A DNA stretch of 64,000 nt from NCBI GenBank assembly GCA_015499985.1, contig JAAAUF010000021.1, positions 41,861 to 105,860 of the forward strand, in the 5' to 3' direction. The notes below the pieces were generated by a model that saw only the letters and a program-made list of their open reading frames with translations, was not told the origin of the DNA and ran no database searches. Of the stretch, positions 11,701-24,900 are shown in pieces (position 1 is the stretch's first letter; every line of letters starts with the position of its first letter). Source of the stretch: Haplosporangium gracile (Eukaryota; Mortierellomycota; Mortierellomycetes; Mortierellales; Mortierellaceae). A program made the translations under genes and the position numbers.

Positions 11701-13658
11701 GCGTCCAGACTTACGATGAGTTGCTGAATGATTTGAAGCCGTTGATCACAGAGGAGGACCTTCACCTTTTGCCTCTTGGACTGACCTCTGTTGTATCGAT
11801 CTTGCACGCCAACCCATCCAGCGTCAATATTGTCAAGCAGGGTATCCTTCCCTTGGTCTTCAAGCTCATTCGCTCCCCTCTTATCCAGGGACAAGCTTTG
11901 GAGAGCCTTTTGGCATTGTTTGCTGCTCTCGTTCGCACCAACGACAAGGAGTTCCCCGTTTTGGTGAGCAGCCTTGTTGAACCCGCCAGCGTTCCTTCGC
12001 CCGAAGGTCAACTCGCCTTGTCCAAGCAGGCTTTCTCGACAATTGCTCAGTGCATTGCTGTCCTTTGCTTGAACTCTCAGAAGAACTTGGAGATGACCGT
12101 TGCCGAGTTTGTCCGTAAGATCGAGGAGCCTCGTACCTCTGACTCTCTCAAGTACCTCTCTCTGATTACCTTGGGAGAGATTGGTCGTCGTGTGTCCCTG
12201 AGCAACCATGCCACTCTTCATACCTCGATTCTTGCCATGTTCAACGTCCACTCGGAGGAGGTCCGCTCAGCTGCTGCCTTTGCCATCGGAAACGTCAGTG
12301 CAGGAAACGTGGGCGTTTATGTTCCTATCATCATTCAGGAGATTCAGAAGGACCCCAAGAAGCGCTATCTTCTTTTGCACGCCCTCAAGGAGGTCATCAC
12401 CCGTTACACTCAGAAGCAGGGTGGTCAAGAGTTGGAGGCTCATGCTTCCCAGATTTGGTATGTTTGAAAAATGGATATGATGATAGACTATGTACTAGAA
12501 ACAAAATATGAGTCGTTGCTCTAACCTTTTGTTTAATCTTTTTTAATGCATAGGGTTCTTTTGTTCGATAACTGCGAGAGTCAGGAGGAGGGAACTCGCA
12601 ACGTCGTTGCCGAGTGTCTCGGAAAGTTGACTTTGACCAACCCCTACAAGTTCTTGCCCGAACTCCAGGTAACTACCATTATCATAGGTCTACAAAAGTC
12701 ATTTTTGATTTTAGTTTTTCACCTTGATTTCGGTTACTCACATCTTTTCTACATTGATATATGAATAGTCCCGTTTGCACTCAGATTCTCCTCAGATCCG
12801 TGGTACTGTTGTTTCGGCATTCAAGTACACGTTCACTGACAACGCCCGCAGCTATGATGAACTTCTTCGCCCCCTTATTGTCGAGTTCTTGTCGCTGATG
12901 AAGGACAAGGATCTCAACGTCCGTCGTTTGTCTCTTTCGACTTTGGACTCTGCTGCCCACAATAAGCCTTACTTAATTCGCGATGTTCTTGGCCAGTTGT
13001 TGCCCTTGTTGTACCAGGAGACAAACGTTGTGGAGGAGTTGATTCATATTGTAGAGATGGGACCCTTTAAGCATCGCGTCGACGACGGTCTCGAGATTCG
13101 CAAGTCTGCATTCGAGTGCATGTACACCTTGCTCGAGAAGTGCAGAGACAGAGTCGAGATTTTTGCGTACATTGACCGTATCCTTGTTGGACTCGTTGAT
13201 CAGCCTGACATCAAGATGCTCTGCCACTTAACCCTTGTCCGTCTGTCGATCGTCTCTCCAACTGCTGTTGCACAAAGTAAGTCTGCCTTTCATTTATGCG
13301 TGCCGGTACTCATTTGGTTTGTTCACTGCAGATAACTAATTAGTGTCTCTTACTTTATTGTGTAGGATTGGATGATATGGTTGAGCCTTTGCACGCAACT
13401 CTCAGCTTCAAGATGAAGCCCACGGCGGTGAAGCAGGAGTTGGAAAAGAACCAGGAGCTTGTCCGGTCGGCATTGAGGGCAATTGCCTTCTTGTCGAAGC
13501 TTGCTGATGCTACGTTGACTCCCAAATTCGCCGCCTTCTTGAACGAGGTGCGCGCTGGGCCCAACGCCTACGATCTGAACCAGTATATTGCCGAGAGCGA
13601 GAGCCGCGATGACCTGTACAACAGCAACCTCAAGCTCGACTCCATGGACCTTAGCTAA
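8729..13658 (+). CDS. CAND1: CAND1/TIP120 cullin-associated SCF exchange factor
   Basis: CAND1 wraps around un-neddylated cullin-RBX1 and exchanges F-box/SKP1 modules on SCF ligases. Eleven exons join in phase to 1284 residues (human CAND1 is 1230). They are 8729-8776, 8878-9047, 9174-9384, 9497-9801, 9952-10242, 10336-10644, 10759-11589, 11684-12457, 12554-12668, 12769-13276 and 13366-13658. Diagnostic stretches are [15 protein letters not shown] and [16 protein letters not shown] at the N-terminus and [14 protein letters not shown] in the middle. The whole protein is HEAT repeats ending in a TIP120-like C-terminal region. An acidic insert at about residues 314-342 precedes the [12 protein letters not shown] segment and is longer than in animal CAND1. 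The start ATG sits in CACCATGG and is the only one that gives the family N-terminus. An AATAAA follows 41 bases after the stop. Confidence 0.96.
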
Positions 13659-13698
13659 AGAAGACGACACTAGCTGTCCTTCAAAAAAAAATGGAATG

Positions 13699-13704
13699 AA
13701 TAAA
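13699..13704 (+). terminator. Probable polyadenylation signal of CAND1
   Basis: AATAAA lies 41 bases after the CAND1 stop, in a spot suitable for cleavage before the LTA4H leader. Confidence 0.5.
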
Positions 13705-13939
13705 AAAAGTTTGTCAGTTTCTCACGGTTCGAAACTGCCGAAGGAGATGTAATTGGCTGGGAAAACTACACTCAGCGTGAGGATTGTGAGCGCAAGTGTC
13801 CAAAAGGGGCAACGATCGCTCTTTGTCGCTCGTTACACTTTTTAAAGTGATTCCCACGTCCAATCGCGCCTTCTCTTCTCTTCTTTTCTTTTCTTTTCAT
13901 TCACTTTCACCCTTCACTCTTCACACTCACAAATTCACC

Positions 13940-16301
13940 ATGCCATACGACCCTACTTCGCAGTCGAACATCGACGAGCTTAAGACGAATCACATTCACC
14001 TCGACCTCACCGTTGACTTTAGCGCAAAGACGCTGACTGGGTCTGCCGAGCTCGAGCTGGAGGCCATCGCCGACAACGTCTCCATGGTCGTCCTCGACAC
14101 CAGTTACATCGACGTCCGCTCTGTGACTTCCAACGGCAAGGCACTCCAAGTAAGATCAATACTCTGGAAGCATCTTGTCACACCAATTGATGACAACGTA
14201 GAGATTAACCCAACTGTGGACCTTTCGCGCATCCTTTTACCGCTGTAGTTTAACTTGGCCAAACGCCATGAAAAGTATGGATCTGCATTGACGATTGAAT
14301 TGGGAACGACACTTTCCAAGGGCAGCAAGACCAAGGTGATCGTAGGGTATGCAACCACTCAGGATTGCACCGCATGCCAGTGGCTGGAGCCCAGCCAGAC
14401 TGTGGGCAAGAAGCATCCGTACCTTTTCACACAGTGCCAGGCGATCCACGCGCGATCGCTCTTGCCCTGCCAGGACAGCCCCTCGATCAAACTGACCTAT
14501 AGCGCCAACATCACCACCCTCCTGCGCGCCGTCATGTCTGCTGTCCCTACTGGAGAGGACAAGCATGCCGGCGATAAGACTACGTTCAAATTTGAGCAGA
14601 AGCAGCGAATCCCTTCGTATCTGATTGCGCTCGCTGTCGGAAACTTGGAAGGACGTGAAATTGGACCGCGTTCGACTGTTTGGACTGAGCCTGAGGTCTT
14701 GAAGGCGGCCGCTTGGGAGTTTGTCGATACTGAGAACTTTATCCAGACGGGAGAGGCGCTTTTGACCCCGTACGATTGGGGTCGGTATGATCTTTTGGTC
14801 CTCCCTGCTTCGTTCCCTTATGGTGGTATGGAGAATCCTTGTCTGACATTTGTTACACCTTCGCTGTTGGCTGGTGATCGTTCATTGGTTGATGTTGTTG
14901 CTCATGAGATTGCACACAGTTGGATGGGTAACTTGGTGACCACCGAGAACTGGGAGCACTTCTGGTAAACTATTGTCTGCTTCTTTGCGACTATTGCTGT
15001 GTTGTCGTGTTCTTCGCTGAAGAGTCTGCATTGTGGTTAACATTCAATTTGATCCTGTTGCACTTGCTTAGGTTGAACGAGGGATTCACTGTGTTTGTGG
15101 AGCGTAAGATTTTGGGACGCATGAAGGGCAAGGAGCACAGCGAGTTCAGCGCCATTTTGGGCAAAAAGGCCTTGCAGGAGAGCGTTGACCTCTACGGACA
15201 GGATCATCCCTTCACCGCCCTTCGTCCTTGCCTCCGCGATGAGGATCCTGATGATTCTTTCTCTCGTGTCCCCTATGGTAAAGAGCCGACAATTTACTTA
15301 CAGCGAACCACGACTAAACTCGCGCTGAGGAATATGATGACCGACCAACTGACTGACTTTACCACTCTTTTCAATACGTTTTGACGTGAAATAGAGAAGG
15401 GATTCAACTTGTTGTATTACTTGGAGAAGCACTTGGGAGGCGCCGAGGTCTTTGAACCTTACCTGCGTGCTCATGTCCAGGAGTTTGCAGGACGATCGAT
15501 CAACACGGATGATTGGAAGGCGTTCCTGTACGCCTTTATGGAAAAGAATTTTGGTCAAGAGAAGGTCGATCTCTTGAACGAGGTCGATTGGGAGGGTTGG
15601 TTGGCCGGCACTGGCATGGTAATTATCTCTTACCCTCCATCAGCGCGGTTCTTGTTTTTTTTTCCAGAAACAAAGCACTCATTAGTCCTTTTTTTAAAAT
15701 TTTATTTTATATCGTGATAGCCCCCAGTGGACAATAAGTTCGACGACACACTGGCAAAGGCATGTACGTGCCTTTGCAAGAAATGGGACGACTCGCGCCA
15801 CACGAAACCACCTACAGGATTCACAGCCGACGACATTAAGGACTTTTCGTCAACCCAAAAGGTAGTCTTTTTGGAAAAGGTCTCAGAATTGGACCCCTTG
15901 CCCCACGGACACTTGGATACAATGGACAAACTTTATGAATTGACGAACGTCCGCAATTCGGAGATCCGTCTGCGCTGGCATTTGTTATGCCTCAAGGCCA
16001 ACTATGAGAAGATCTATCCAGAAGTTGTAGCTTTTGCATCGTCTATGGGGCGGATGAAGATGTGTCGACCCCTTCTTCGGTAAGCTTATTCGTCTTTTCT
16101 TTCTCTCTTTCTTTCATTCTTTCGAAAACTAACTCTGATGCGACTTGCTAACACAACGCGACTATCCAAAACACCTCTAGGTCGTTATACAAGGCCAAGA
16201 ATGGTGCAGAACTGGCACGAGAAACATTCATCAAGCACAAGTCGTTCTTCCACCCCATTGCTGCCGCCATGATCGCCAAGGACCTCGGTGTCTCCAAGTG
16301 A
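13940..16301 (+). CDS. LTA4H: Leukotriene A4 hydrolase-type M1 zinc aminopeptidase
   Basis: This is a cytosolic M1 metallopeptidase. Fungal members act as leucyl aminopeptidases and often keep epoxide hydrolase activity. Six exons (13940-14149, 14249-14964, 15072-15277, 15395-15618, 15721-16079, 16181-16301) give 611 residues, the same length as the human enzyme. The substrate motif GGMEN is near residue 262. The zinc motif HEIAH begins near residue 289, and its third ligand Glu is in [11 protein letters not shown] after an intron that splits a Trp codon. [14 protein letters not shown] and the C-terminal helical domain are also present. The start ATG follows a TTTTC/CTTTC-rich leader. AATAAA occurs 26 bases past the stop. 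It converges with POM152, 101 bases between stops. The physiological substrate cannot be told from sequence. Confidence 0.95.
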
Positions 16302-16326
16302 AATATCTCAAAAATAGTGGTGTAAT

Positions 16327-16332
16327 AATAAA
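16327..16332 (+). terminator. Probable polyadenylation signal of the LTA4H gene
   Basis: AATAAA occurs 26 bases after the LTA4H stop and within 75 bases of the convergent POM152 stop. The two 3' UTRs probably overlap. Confidence 0.5.
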
Positions 16333-16402
16333 TCTGAATGCAAATGTTTTAATTTTTTTTCCTTTCCAACATCGTCCTTCCACATAACCCCCTTCTTTAT
16401 AA

Positions 16403-19400
16403 TCAGAACTCCTTTCCAAACTGGCAGTACTTGTCCTTGATCCAAATGGGCACAATGGTACCTAAAAATGAATGAAAGAAGAAATAACGCGATAGAGATG
16501 TCAGTAAATATATAGCTCGACGCGCGAATGCAACGCAGCAACAGCACGAAAACAAAAAAAAAAATGCGTTACCTTCTGTAAGGGTGGTGAAAGTATCAGT
16601 GTGACCTTGAATATTCCTTTCGGTGTGAGTATCCAGAATCTTGGGCCGCTTGCCATGCTTGGGAAGGTGCTTCTCGTCATAGACAGCCTCCATGCGCGCG
16701 TACCGCCACGAAAACGGTGGTTCGCCCACAAAAGTAGCCACCACTTCCGCTCGGTCTCCTTCCCGCAGGTCTGTGATCAAGTTGCGACCATCAGCCACCT
16801 TGACCGTCGGGATCGCCCAGAAGTGGGCCTTCATCTCGTCCTTGGGTTGTGTGCAGCATTCCTTTTTGGATATCGTCTGACAGACCTTTGTGATCCTGAA
16901 TAATCCAGGCCGAGCTGCTTGATACGAGAATAACTGCCCAGGTTGAAGAGACTTGGTGTGCTTGGACTCATCCAAACTGTACGACACCTCGATCCTGAAG
17001 TTCATGCAAATTGCAAACACGATTTGTTAGAATCTGATGATGATAGCCTTGAATACATACAAAACGAAACAGTTTAAAAACTTACGGAGTGTTCTTGCCG
17101 TGGACAAAATATTCGATCTTGTCGCCGACACAGTTATCGGGAATGTGTTTCACGGGCGTGATGCTCGGAGTATCCAAAACGTCGAAATCCACCCTGCTGA
17201 CGTCTCCTCCTGAGCATCCACTAGCATCCGCCACCCGGACAACAGACACAGTGTACCTTCCTAACATCGCAGGCAAAGTCCACTCGTAGAGTCCGTTACG
17301 GGGCACAACGTCATGCTCGTAAATCCTGGCCACAGGCTGATCCGGCCGCAAGATCTCAATAGCCAACGAATAAGGTCCTGAACCTCCCTCGATCTTGATT
17401 GCAATCTTCTCTTTGACGCCCGTAATCTCGTTTATGCAGTACTCCTGTTTGGCGGTGTTGACGAGCGTGGCTCTGGGCGGTGACCGGACGACGTGCTTGA
17501 AAACGACAGGCTTCTTCTCATGGCGGACCTCGACGTTGGAGTAGGTCGCATCCGAGAGGGTCACAAACTGGTAAGAGACGGTGCCAGATTTCTCAGTCAT
17601 AATGGGAATGCGCATGGTTGAATGTTGAGATCTCTCGACCAACTCTACCACCTCATCGTTCTTCCTGGGTGCCCGATGAATCCTCTTATAACGAAGCTCG
17701 AACGGTGCCTTTCCTGTCAAGCGCAACTCCAGAGTACGGTCAGCGTCCAGGCAGACAGCTGGGAGGTCAAAGTGATCGCCATCACGCGAAATTCTCTCGG
17801 ACGGTGCGACCTCTCCCTCAGGAACGTTCTCGCGGGGACCACCACGGAAACGGATAGAGTCGATCATCAGGTTCATTGTAGGGCGCTTGCTGTAGACGAC
17901 CTCGCACCGATGAGCCTGCTCGACAACCTCTCCTTCACAGAAAGAATCACTAACGGTCTTGAGCTCATAGATACCAGGCTTGCTGACCGTGACAAGGGCG
18001 TTCCTTGACTCTGACTTGGCCGCGCTCACCGTCTCTTCTCCTTCCAACTTGTAGGTCAAGTACCAGGGAGAGCCTCCTGTAAGGTGTATAGGAAGATCCA
18101 CCTGATCGCCCTCGGCAAATTCAATGGGGGTGTCGCACTGGAATGAGGCTGTTGGGGGGCCGTTGGAGACCTCGATCGCCACATCCGCCACCTTGAGGTC
18201 CTTTTGACAGCTGTTGGCCAAATCTGTGACGCGCCCGAGATCCTATAGCGACAGAACATAAAGTGGAGTTAGTAACACTGAGTATTGAAAGACAAAATAT
18301 CATGATGGAACCAGCATAAAGTGCACATGAACTCAATCGAATTTAACTTACAATAGAGTATATGCCCTCGCGCTCAAAAGGAGGCAAGGCCAATGTAGTA
18401 GTCTTCTCGGTGATGTTGTGTTGGCTGTAAAGCTGACTGGTGGTGCCACGAATCACACGGTATTCGATATCCCAGGGTCCAGTTCCAAAGAGTTCGACAT
18501 CCAACTTTTCTGAAGAACCTCGGCAAGTCTTCAATCCTGTCTGGCCATTGACAAACGCTGCAGAGGGTTGAGGGTGGATGTTCTGGAGAACAGGAGGGAG
18601 ATTGACCTTGATGGGAGGGTAGTTCTTGTCGCTGACGGTCTTGAAGATGTACTTGAAGTTGCCAGACAGGTCAGGCTTCAACTCGAGATTGAGACGAGGC
18701 TTGGGCGAAGAGTGACAGACATTTTGTTTCTTGAGCTGACCGTTGCGCCAGACCTCAAAACAAACTTCCCATGGACCTTCGCCAGTGAATGTTGCATCGA
18801 CGGTAACTCCAATAGCACCGACACAAGAGTCGTTGATAGGATGAGAAACAATGTCGACTGTCGGAAGGGTGGCGACGGTAACAGAGCAATCCCGAGGAAG
18901 TTCGATCTCACCCTCACAGTAGGCATCCTTGATATGTGAGAGGGTGTAAAGCCCTGGCTTGGTTGCAACAATCCGTGGCTTGGTGTTGTCCTTGGTGACC
19001 TGGATATCCTTCATTGCATGAGGCTCGTCCAAATCCGTTTTTTGGTAGACGTATCCGATCTGGAAAGGCGCCGACCCACGCTTGACATGGAGTCCAATGT
19101 CGACGGACGGAGAATCGCCCATGTCGACAATCTTGATAGGCCGCCTTGGATCGCACAACATGGCAACAGAGGGTCTCTCGCGAACGTGAACATGTCGAAT
19201 CTCCGGTTCTCTGAGGTTCCTGGCGACAAGACCCTGAAGATCGATTACGTTGCCGCAGCCGTCCTTGACCATGGTCACTTGGAAACTATAATCTCCAGGG
19301 TTGGAAAGTCCCAGGCTGACAGAGAGATTCATTTCGTGCTGCTTGGCCCATGAATAATTAGGGGTTTCAGTTTGAGCCCATCCCTTGAGAAAAGGAGACG

Positions 19401-21091
19401 AATAGCCCTCGGGTTCCGATTCAATGAGGAGTTCCTGGGTCTCCTTCTTGGGCGATCGGCGTCTGTAGGTGACAGTCCATGGAGGCAGTCCTCGAACAAC
19501 GATGGGGATGTCGACGTCACCCTTCCCTGAACAGCGATCCAATGTGTTCTTGTGATTCTCGATACGCGCCTCAGGGCAGTTCACGACAAAGACCTCCCTG
19601 TCATGATAAAAGCGAATATCCACGCGCTCCTTGTCGCGAATTTTGAGGAGCTTGTATGAACCGGGAGCGTTCGCCCTGAGGTTGTAAACCGTCTTTGCGC
19701 CTTCCTGGTTTGCGCGAGCTTTGTGGAGGACAGTGCTCGATTCCTTGAAAGGTCCAGTCAACTTGTGCAATGTCGTTTGTCCGGTCTCGAAGGATGTTAT
19801 AGTGTACTCCAGATAATGGGGCTCGCTTCCGTTGAAGACAATGGGGATTTCCGGCTGATCGAGGACGGGAAGGCTGACATCAGGCACACAGAAACACTGC
19901 TCATCAGGGTTAAAAATGGCTGAGCTATATGTCAAAGGATAAACAAAATCGAGCGTTAAGCACGTCAAAGTGCGAAGAGGAGAGTACGTAAATATAGTGT
20001 AACATATAATCTTGATATCGTACCTGTAAGGCTTGAAAAGTACAGTGTGTCGTCCTTGCAAATGCTCGTCATGATCTATTGCGACAGTCGAAAAATAAGA
20101 ATGTCGGTCAGATCACTTGATATGCAGGCCATGTTCGTACGATCCATATTGCAGCTATTCCAAATGATCCATACTTCTGAAAGAAAGGTCTTTGCCCCTG
20201 CTCCATCCTGGCAATCCAACGTAGCCCCACACTAATAATGAAAACATAAAATGAGGAATCGATTTGTTACTAACACTGTGTCGCCACTTTTCTAAAGTTG
20301 CAAAGTTAATCTATGGATCTGATCAATGATATACCTTTGGATGCGGAAGAACGTGCAATGGCCGTTGGTGATATCTATAGAAGGTGAGTTAGTAGGAAGG
20401 CCTGGTCAAAATATATCCTGGTTCAGCAATAATTCGATTTTTTTATCCTGATCGTAATAATAAATCCCGATCCTTCGCCAATTGTTCAGCGTGTTTTTTG
20501 TTCTTATTTACAATACCAATGTCCTGATCCAGGCTCGGTTACTTTCTCATCGCGTTCCTGCATCAATAGTTCAGCGCGTTTTTCGTTCCTGTTTACAGTA
20601 AATCATGTCTCGATATAGTACTAGCTCTCCAACTAGCGTGTTGTTCCTGTTCACAGCAGTACCCTATGCCAGCAGCAATTGTCCAGGAAGCAATTTTTTT
20701 CGTTCCTGCAGAATGATCCCACAAAGTCCTGAAGAGTTTTTACCTCGCGCGCGGTAAAGAGGACAAAGTTGACGATAGCGAGGATGAAGAGGGCAATGAT
20801 CATGCGGATGACAGGTAGTTCCAGCCAAGGAATTCTAAGGTAGTTGAGTGCCATAAGGAATGCCACGTCAAGAGTGAGCCAGAGAATAAAGCCAAAGAAC
20901 TCTGCCGCGTAGTCTGAACGCGCGATCCCGAGCCAGTAGTAGAGTTTTAGGGCTTGGAGAAAGACGAATGCCGAGACGGCGTAGATGCGCTGAGTGGGGC
21001 CATCGCAGTATTCGAGGGGTATGCGTGCGTTTGATTGGAATGCGCTTTGCGGACGCGCTGCCGATGACTTTAGTGGCACAGGCGTGGACAT
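16403..21091 (-). CDS. POM152: POM152-type membrane nucleoporin
   Basis: POM152 is a pore-membrane ring component of fungal nuclear pores. A short nucleoplasmic N-terminus and membrane helices are followed by a lumenal string of Ig-like repeats. The first exon (5' end 21091) has three hydrophobic helices: a segment near VFLQALKLYYWLG, one near FFGFILWLTLDVAFL and one near IIALFILAIVNFVLF. Two tiny exons (20335-20374, 40 bases; 20024-20075, 52 bases) join in phase to give GRHTVLFKPYSSAIFNPDE, matching the conserved POM152 segment before the lumenal repeats. Long exons below 19925 encode about nine Ig-like units with recurrent phrases such as C.G..D..V...G..PW...Y. The conserved last repeat (REGDRAEV..F.G.PPFSW.Y) ends the protein, with TGA at 16403-16405. 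Intron 1 (about 20375 to 20741) is unusually long and carries degenerate repeats. It shares a promoter region with the helicase. Confidence 0.92.
20484..20660. repeat. Degenerate ~20-30 base repeats inside POM152 intron 1
   Basis: Three related units are read directly. GTTCAGCGTGTTTTTTGTTC starts at 20484, GTTCAGCGCGTTTTTCGTTC starts at 20569 and continues CTGTTTACAG, and TAGCGTGTTGTTCCTGTTCACAG starts at 20634. They lie within the intron and show no coding potential. Confidence 0.65.
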
Positions 21092-21904
21092 GTCGATAGA
21101 GCCAACGCCGCGCGTGTTTGTGTGATTGAGATGTCTTTTTTAGTTGAAGGCTGCCTCAGTTGGATGGTCGGACTGTTGAGGTGATGCTTTGTCTGAGTGT
21201 GAAGACGTTGTGTCGGTGACAATGTCCTGCTGCTACTACTACTGCTGCTGCTCCTGCTTGGTTATGTTGGCTGGCAAGCTGGTTGACTGGGGTGTGAAAA
21301 GAAAGAATGACAGGAGAGAAACCGTTGGGTGTTTCGCTTGGTCGTGATGTTCACAGCGTGTGGAAAAGTGTGTATGTGTGTGCAAGAGTGCAGCAGAGGA
21401 GAGTGGCAGTCACATAAATGTTGATGTTAAGGGGTATGCTTGCTCACTAACATCCGGCAGGCACGCTCGTTTCGAACTTTTGCCACTCTTTTTTTTTTGC
21501 CAGCTGAACTTCAAAGTTGACTCTGAGGCGAAGAGGAAATGTTCTCTGTCCGCATCTAAGTGCTCTTTCTTTGTCCTCTTTGCTTCTTCTTCCTTCGTTC
21601 CTCCTTCCCCCTTTTGAATTCGTCCATCTGCGACGTTCCCTTCTGGTCGACTCCTTCTTCCCCCTCTCTCCCTTCCTTCACGCCTCACTCCTCACTCCCT
21701 TACCCCTCCCTCCCCATCCTTGTTCCCTTTTTCCTTCTAGTCGCTATTCAGACACACTTCACCAGTTGCCCTCACACCCTGTGTGCGTGTCTCTAGGTCT
21801 GACCTTGCCGGTCTTGGCCACCTCCTCCCCTTCCCTCACTCCCGTAGATATCAACCTACAATCCATCCTCAACTGCTGGCGTCTCTCTGATCTCTCTGGT
21901 GACC
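21092..21904. promoter_or_regulatory. Divergent promoter region POM152 / helicase
   Basis: About 0.8 kb without a supported gene. The helicase side, about 21590-21900, is strongly pyrimidine-rich (CCTTCCCTC-type), as expected of a leader. A CTG/CTACTA-type short repeat lies near 21228-21262. No coding frame resembles a protein family. Confidence 0.55.
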
Positions 21905-24900
21905 ATGGAGTCCAACCCCGCTGGCTCCTTGCCGCGTCATAACCACCATCACCACCAACACCACACTTTCAGCCCCGTCCATCCCCTCAACCAGCACCAG
22001 CACTCTTCCTTGCTTCAGTTCCCTTCCAACCAGTCGCCATACCCTCTGCACCAGCAGCAACAACATCTCAGCCGAGGACTACCGCAGCAGCAACAGCAGC
22101 AGCAGCAACGGCAACAACAACACCAGTCGACTATGGATGGTCTGAACAATGGATATCTCGGTTCCAGTGCCCTGAACCGGCCTGCTCCTGCTCGTCAAAG
22201 CCAACTTCAGAGTCGTCAGAGCGTGCCCTTGTTCTCAACCGGCACCTTCCCACCTCTGCCGTCAACCGGCACCTCATCAGGTCACCAAACTCCAACTCAA
22301 GAGACTTCCAACATGATTCCATCATCCAACAACCAGCAACATCACTTCTCGAGAACACCCAGCCCCAACCGCTCGATTGCTCACTCTCCCCCCTCGTACA
22401 ACGGAATGAGCACCAGCAACAGCGGAGGCTTTTCTACCGGAAGACTGTCGCCAGTTACATTCTTCCCAGGAGCCCAGCCGCTCGTTGGTCAAGGTCAAGG
22501 TTTCCAGGATGCTGTCTCAGCCCGGAACCTGGGAAACTCGTCCCAGCACCCTTCGCAGCCGCCCTCAGCCTCGTTTACTCCGCTGTCGATGGCGTCTAAT
22601 CCCAATCACCGACATCAGGACAGTATGAGCCATGACGAGGGCCTCAGCAGAACCAACAGTGGCAACCACTGGTCCCTGCCGAATCAGTTCTCGTCTCATC
22701 CTGACCAGACGCCACTCAGTATACCCCAGACCCTCTTCCTCGGACAGACAGACGCAGCGGCTTCGTTCTACGGGTCGAATGGACAGCACGATGTTTCTAT
22801 GGGGTCGTTTATCCCCTCACCTCTGCCATCCTATCCGGCCAGCCAGCAACATCAAGCCTTTAACCAACTCCAGCAGCAGCAGCAGCAGCAGCGCGTGGGA
22901 CGCCCCCTATCGACTCAGATGAGCTTCGCAGGCACGCCCATTCTTGCCCCTATGCCGACACAACAGCGAGTCCTCCAGCCCAGCGTGTCACATACGCCCG
23001 CGTTCCACCCCCAGAAGCAACCCCCGCTCTTGCCGCATTTCCAGCAACCACCACAAGCGTATCAACAGCCATTTCCACAGCTGCAGCCACAGCCAGTTTC
23101 TCACGAGGACAATGCCCTCAAGGGCAGAATTCCCATGAATAGGTCTGACTCGGACGGAGCTCAAGCAAGCGTCCTCAAGGTCCCTCCCGGCTACTTTCCC
23201 ATCTTCAATGGTAGTGAGTGGGTTATGATCTCGCACGCTGCAGCTACTGTCGCCGGTATTCCTATTCCCAACCCTCAAAACAGCCCTTCGCACGGGTCGG
23301 GAAGTAGTATCAATGGACATCGTTCGTCGATGCTGCCTCAGCACCGATATGACGATGGTGTCTTGTCCTACTCTGGCTCCCCTCCTCCTACTGAGAATCA
23401 GAGCCGTCAGGGCGCTGAGGTTGGTCGCATGATGAACGGTGGGTCCGACCTATCTCGTACAGGGTCCGAATCTCGTCGAGGCTCAAATCCTACTCAAATC
23501 ATCTCGAGTCGCGCCTCAAGCCCAGCAGATTACAAGAGAGTTGCCAAAAGTCCTTCATCGCACTCGCCTCATTACCAGGATGAGTCTTCGCACACTGTTC
23601 AGGAGAATTTGGATTTGCTTGAGCTTCTTCAAAAATACGACTACCTCTCCGCCTGGAGTCGACATGGGAAATCAGTAACGCCCAGCGAATTGGAAAGCCC
23701 CGTCGACGGTACCACCACGCCCAAGAAACAGGAGCCGTTTGAAAAGTCACTGGCGCTGAAGGAGATTATTGAGTGGATTGAGGAACACAAGGACTACTTG
23801 TTGCGAGAGCAGCAGGATCTACTTGTTCCCGGTCAAATCGACTTTGGAAACATCAATCCCAAGGCGGAGGTAGCTCGCACGACGATCAGGATCGAGAACC
23901 ATGGACCCAAGATTGTTCAGCTTCAGGCACTCAAGATCATTCCGAACGCCTTTGATCAGCTGAAATGCATCTCTCGAGAGGTCATCTATGCGCATCCTGC
24001 CAATGGCACTGAGCCGATGTTTGGCAATATCGACATTGAGCTGTCTACAGGAGGTATGTGTGTAGTTACTTTGTCCTCTACTAATGCTTTTGACACGTAT
24101 TGATTTCTTGACACTAACGTAAGCCCCAATTTATGATAACTATCTATGTTCACATAGCTAACCTTGGATTCTTCTCGAGTTGGCTGCTGATTCTCATTAA
24201 CGAGTCGTCGCTCATTGGCCGAAAGATCACATGGAATGTCACCAACAATACACAGCTGGATCGAGAAATGGACCCTTATGCTAAGGCTTTTGCTCCGCAG
24301 TGGCTGCGCAACCTCAACTTGGCGAAGCCACGCATGGTGATCACTGGAGAACCTGTGGAAACAATCGACTTTCAAGATTACCTCAAGTCGATCGAGCACC
24401 CTTGCTATAAGAAGCACAATGGAAAATTTTCGTTGGAGCCGCAGCAGGTAGAGTCGCTAGAGGTCATCCTCCCTGGTCAGATCAGTATTGACCTTTCGGC
24501 CGACAGCTATGCTTCTCGCCTCCTGCCTCTTCTTCAAGTCGAGAAGCATCACTCCGAGGAGGACGTGTCGTCCTACAACCTGTTTATGGTCGAGATCAAA
24601 CTCTACGATGCTGCCGCGAACTATTTTCAGATCCAAGTTGGCGGACTCGCTGAGAGATGTCCTCTTCTCCTTCGCGGCGATACCATCATTGTACGCCAGG
24701 TGACCAACGGTGTGTTTGCGGGAATCGAATACAGGACGTTTGTTCACGGGACAAATATGCGAAGCAACAGCGTCTACGTTCACCTTCCGATTGGAGCCTT
24801 GCCGTCCCTTGTCCATGAACGTTGGAACGTCCAGTTCAAGGTCAACAACCACCGTATCCGAGAGATGTATCGAGCTGTCAGTGGAGTTCAGGAGTACATT

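Noticed and set aside
20040..20235. Possible extra POM152 exon with an open minus-strand frame
   Set aside because: Exons 20335-20374 and 20024-20075 join in phase and give the expected POM152 segment without it.
21899..21904. GTG start two codons before the helicase ATG
   Set aside because: A eukaryotic start at the following ATG (21905, in GACCATGG context) is far more likely; the same applies to the TTG before the formin ATG.
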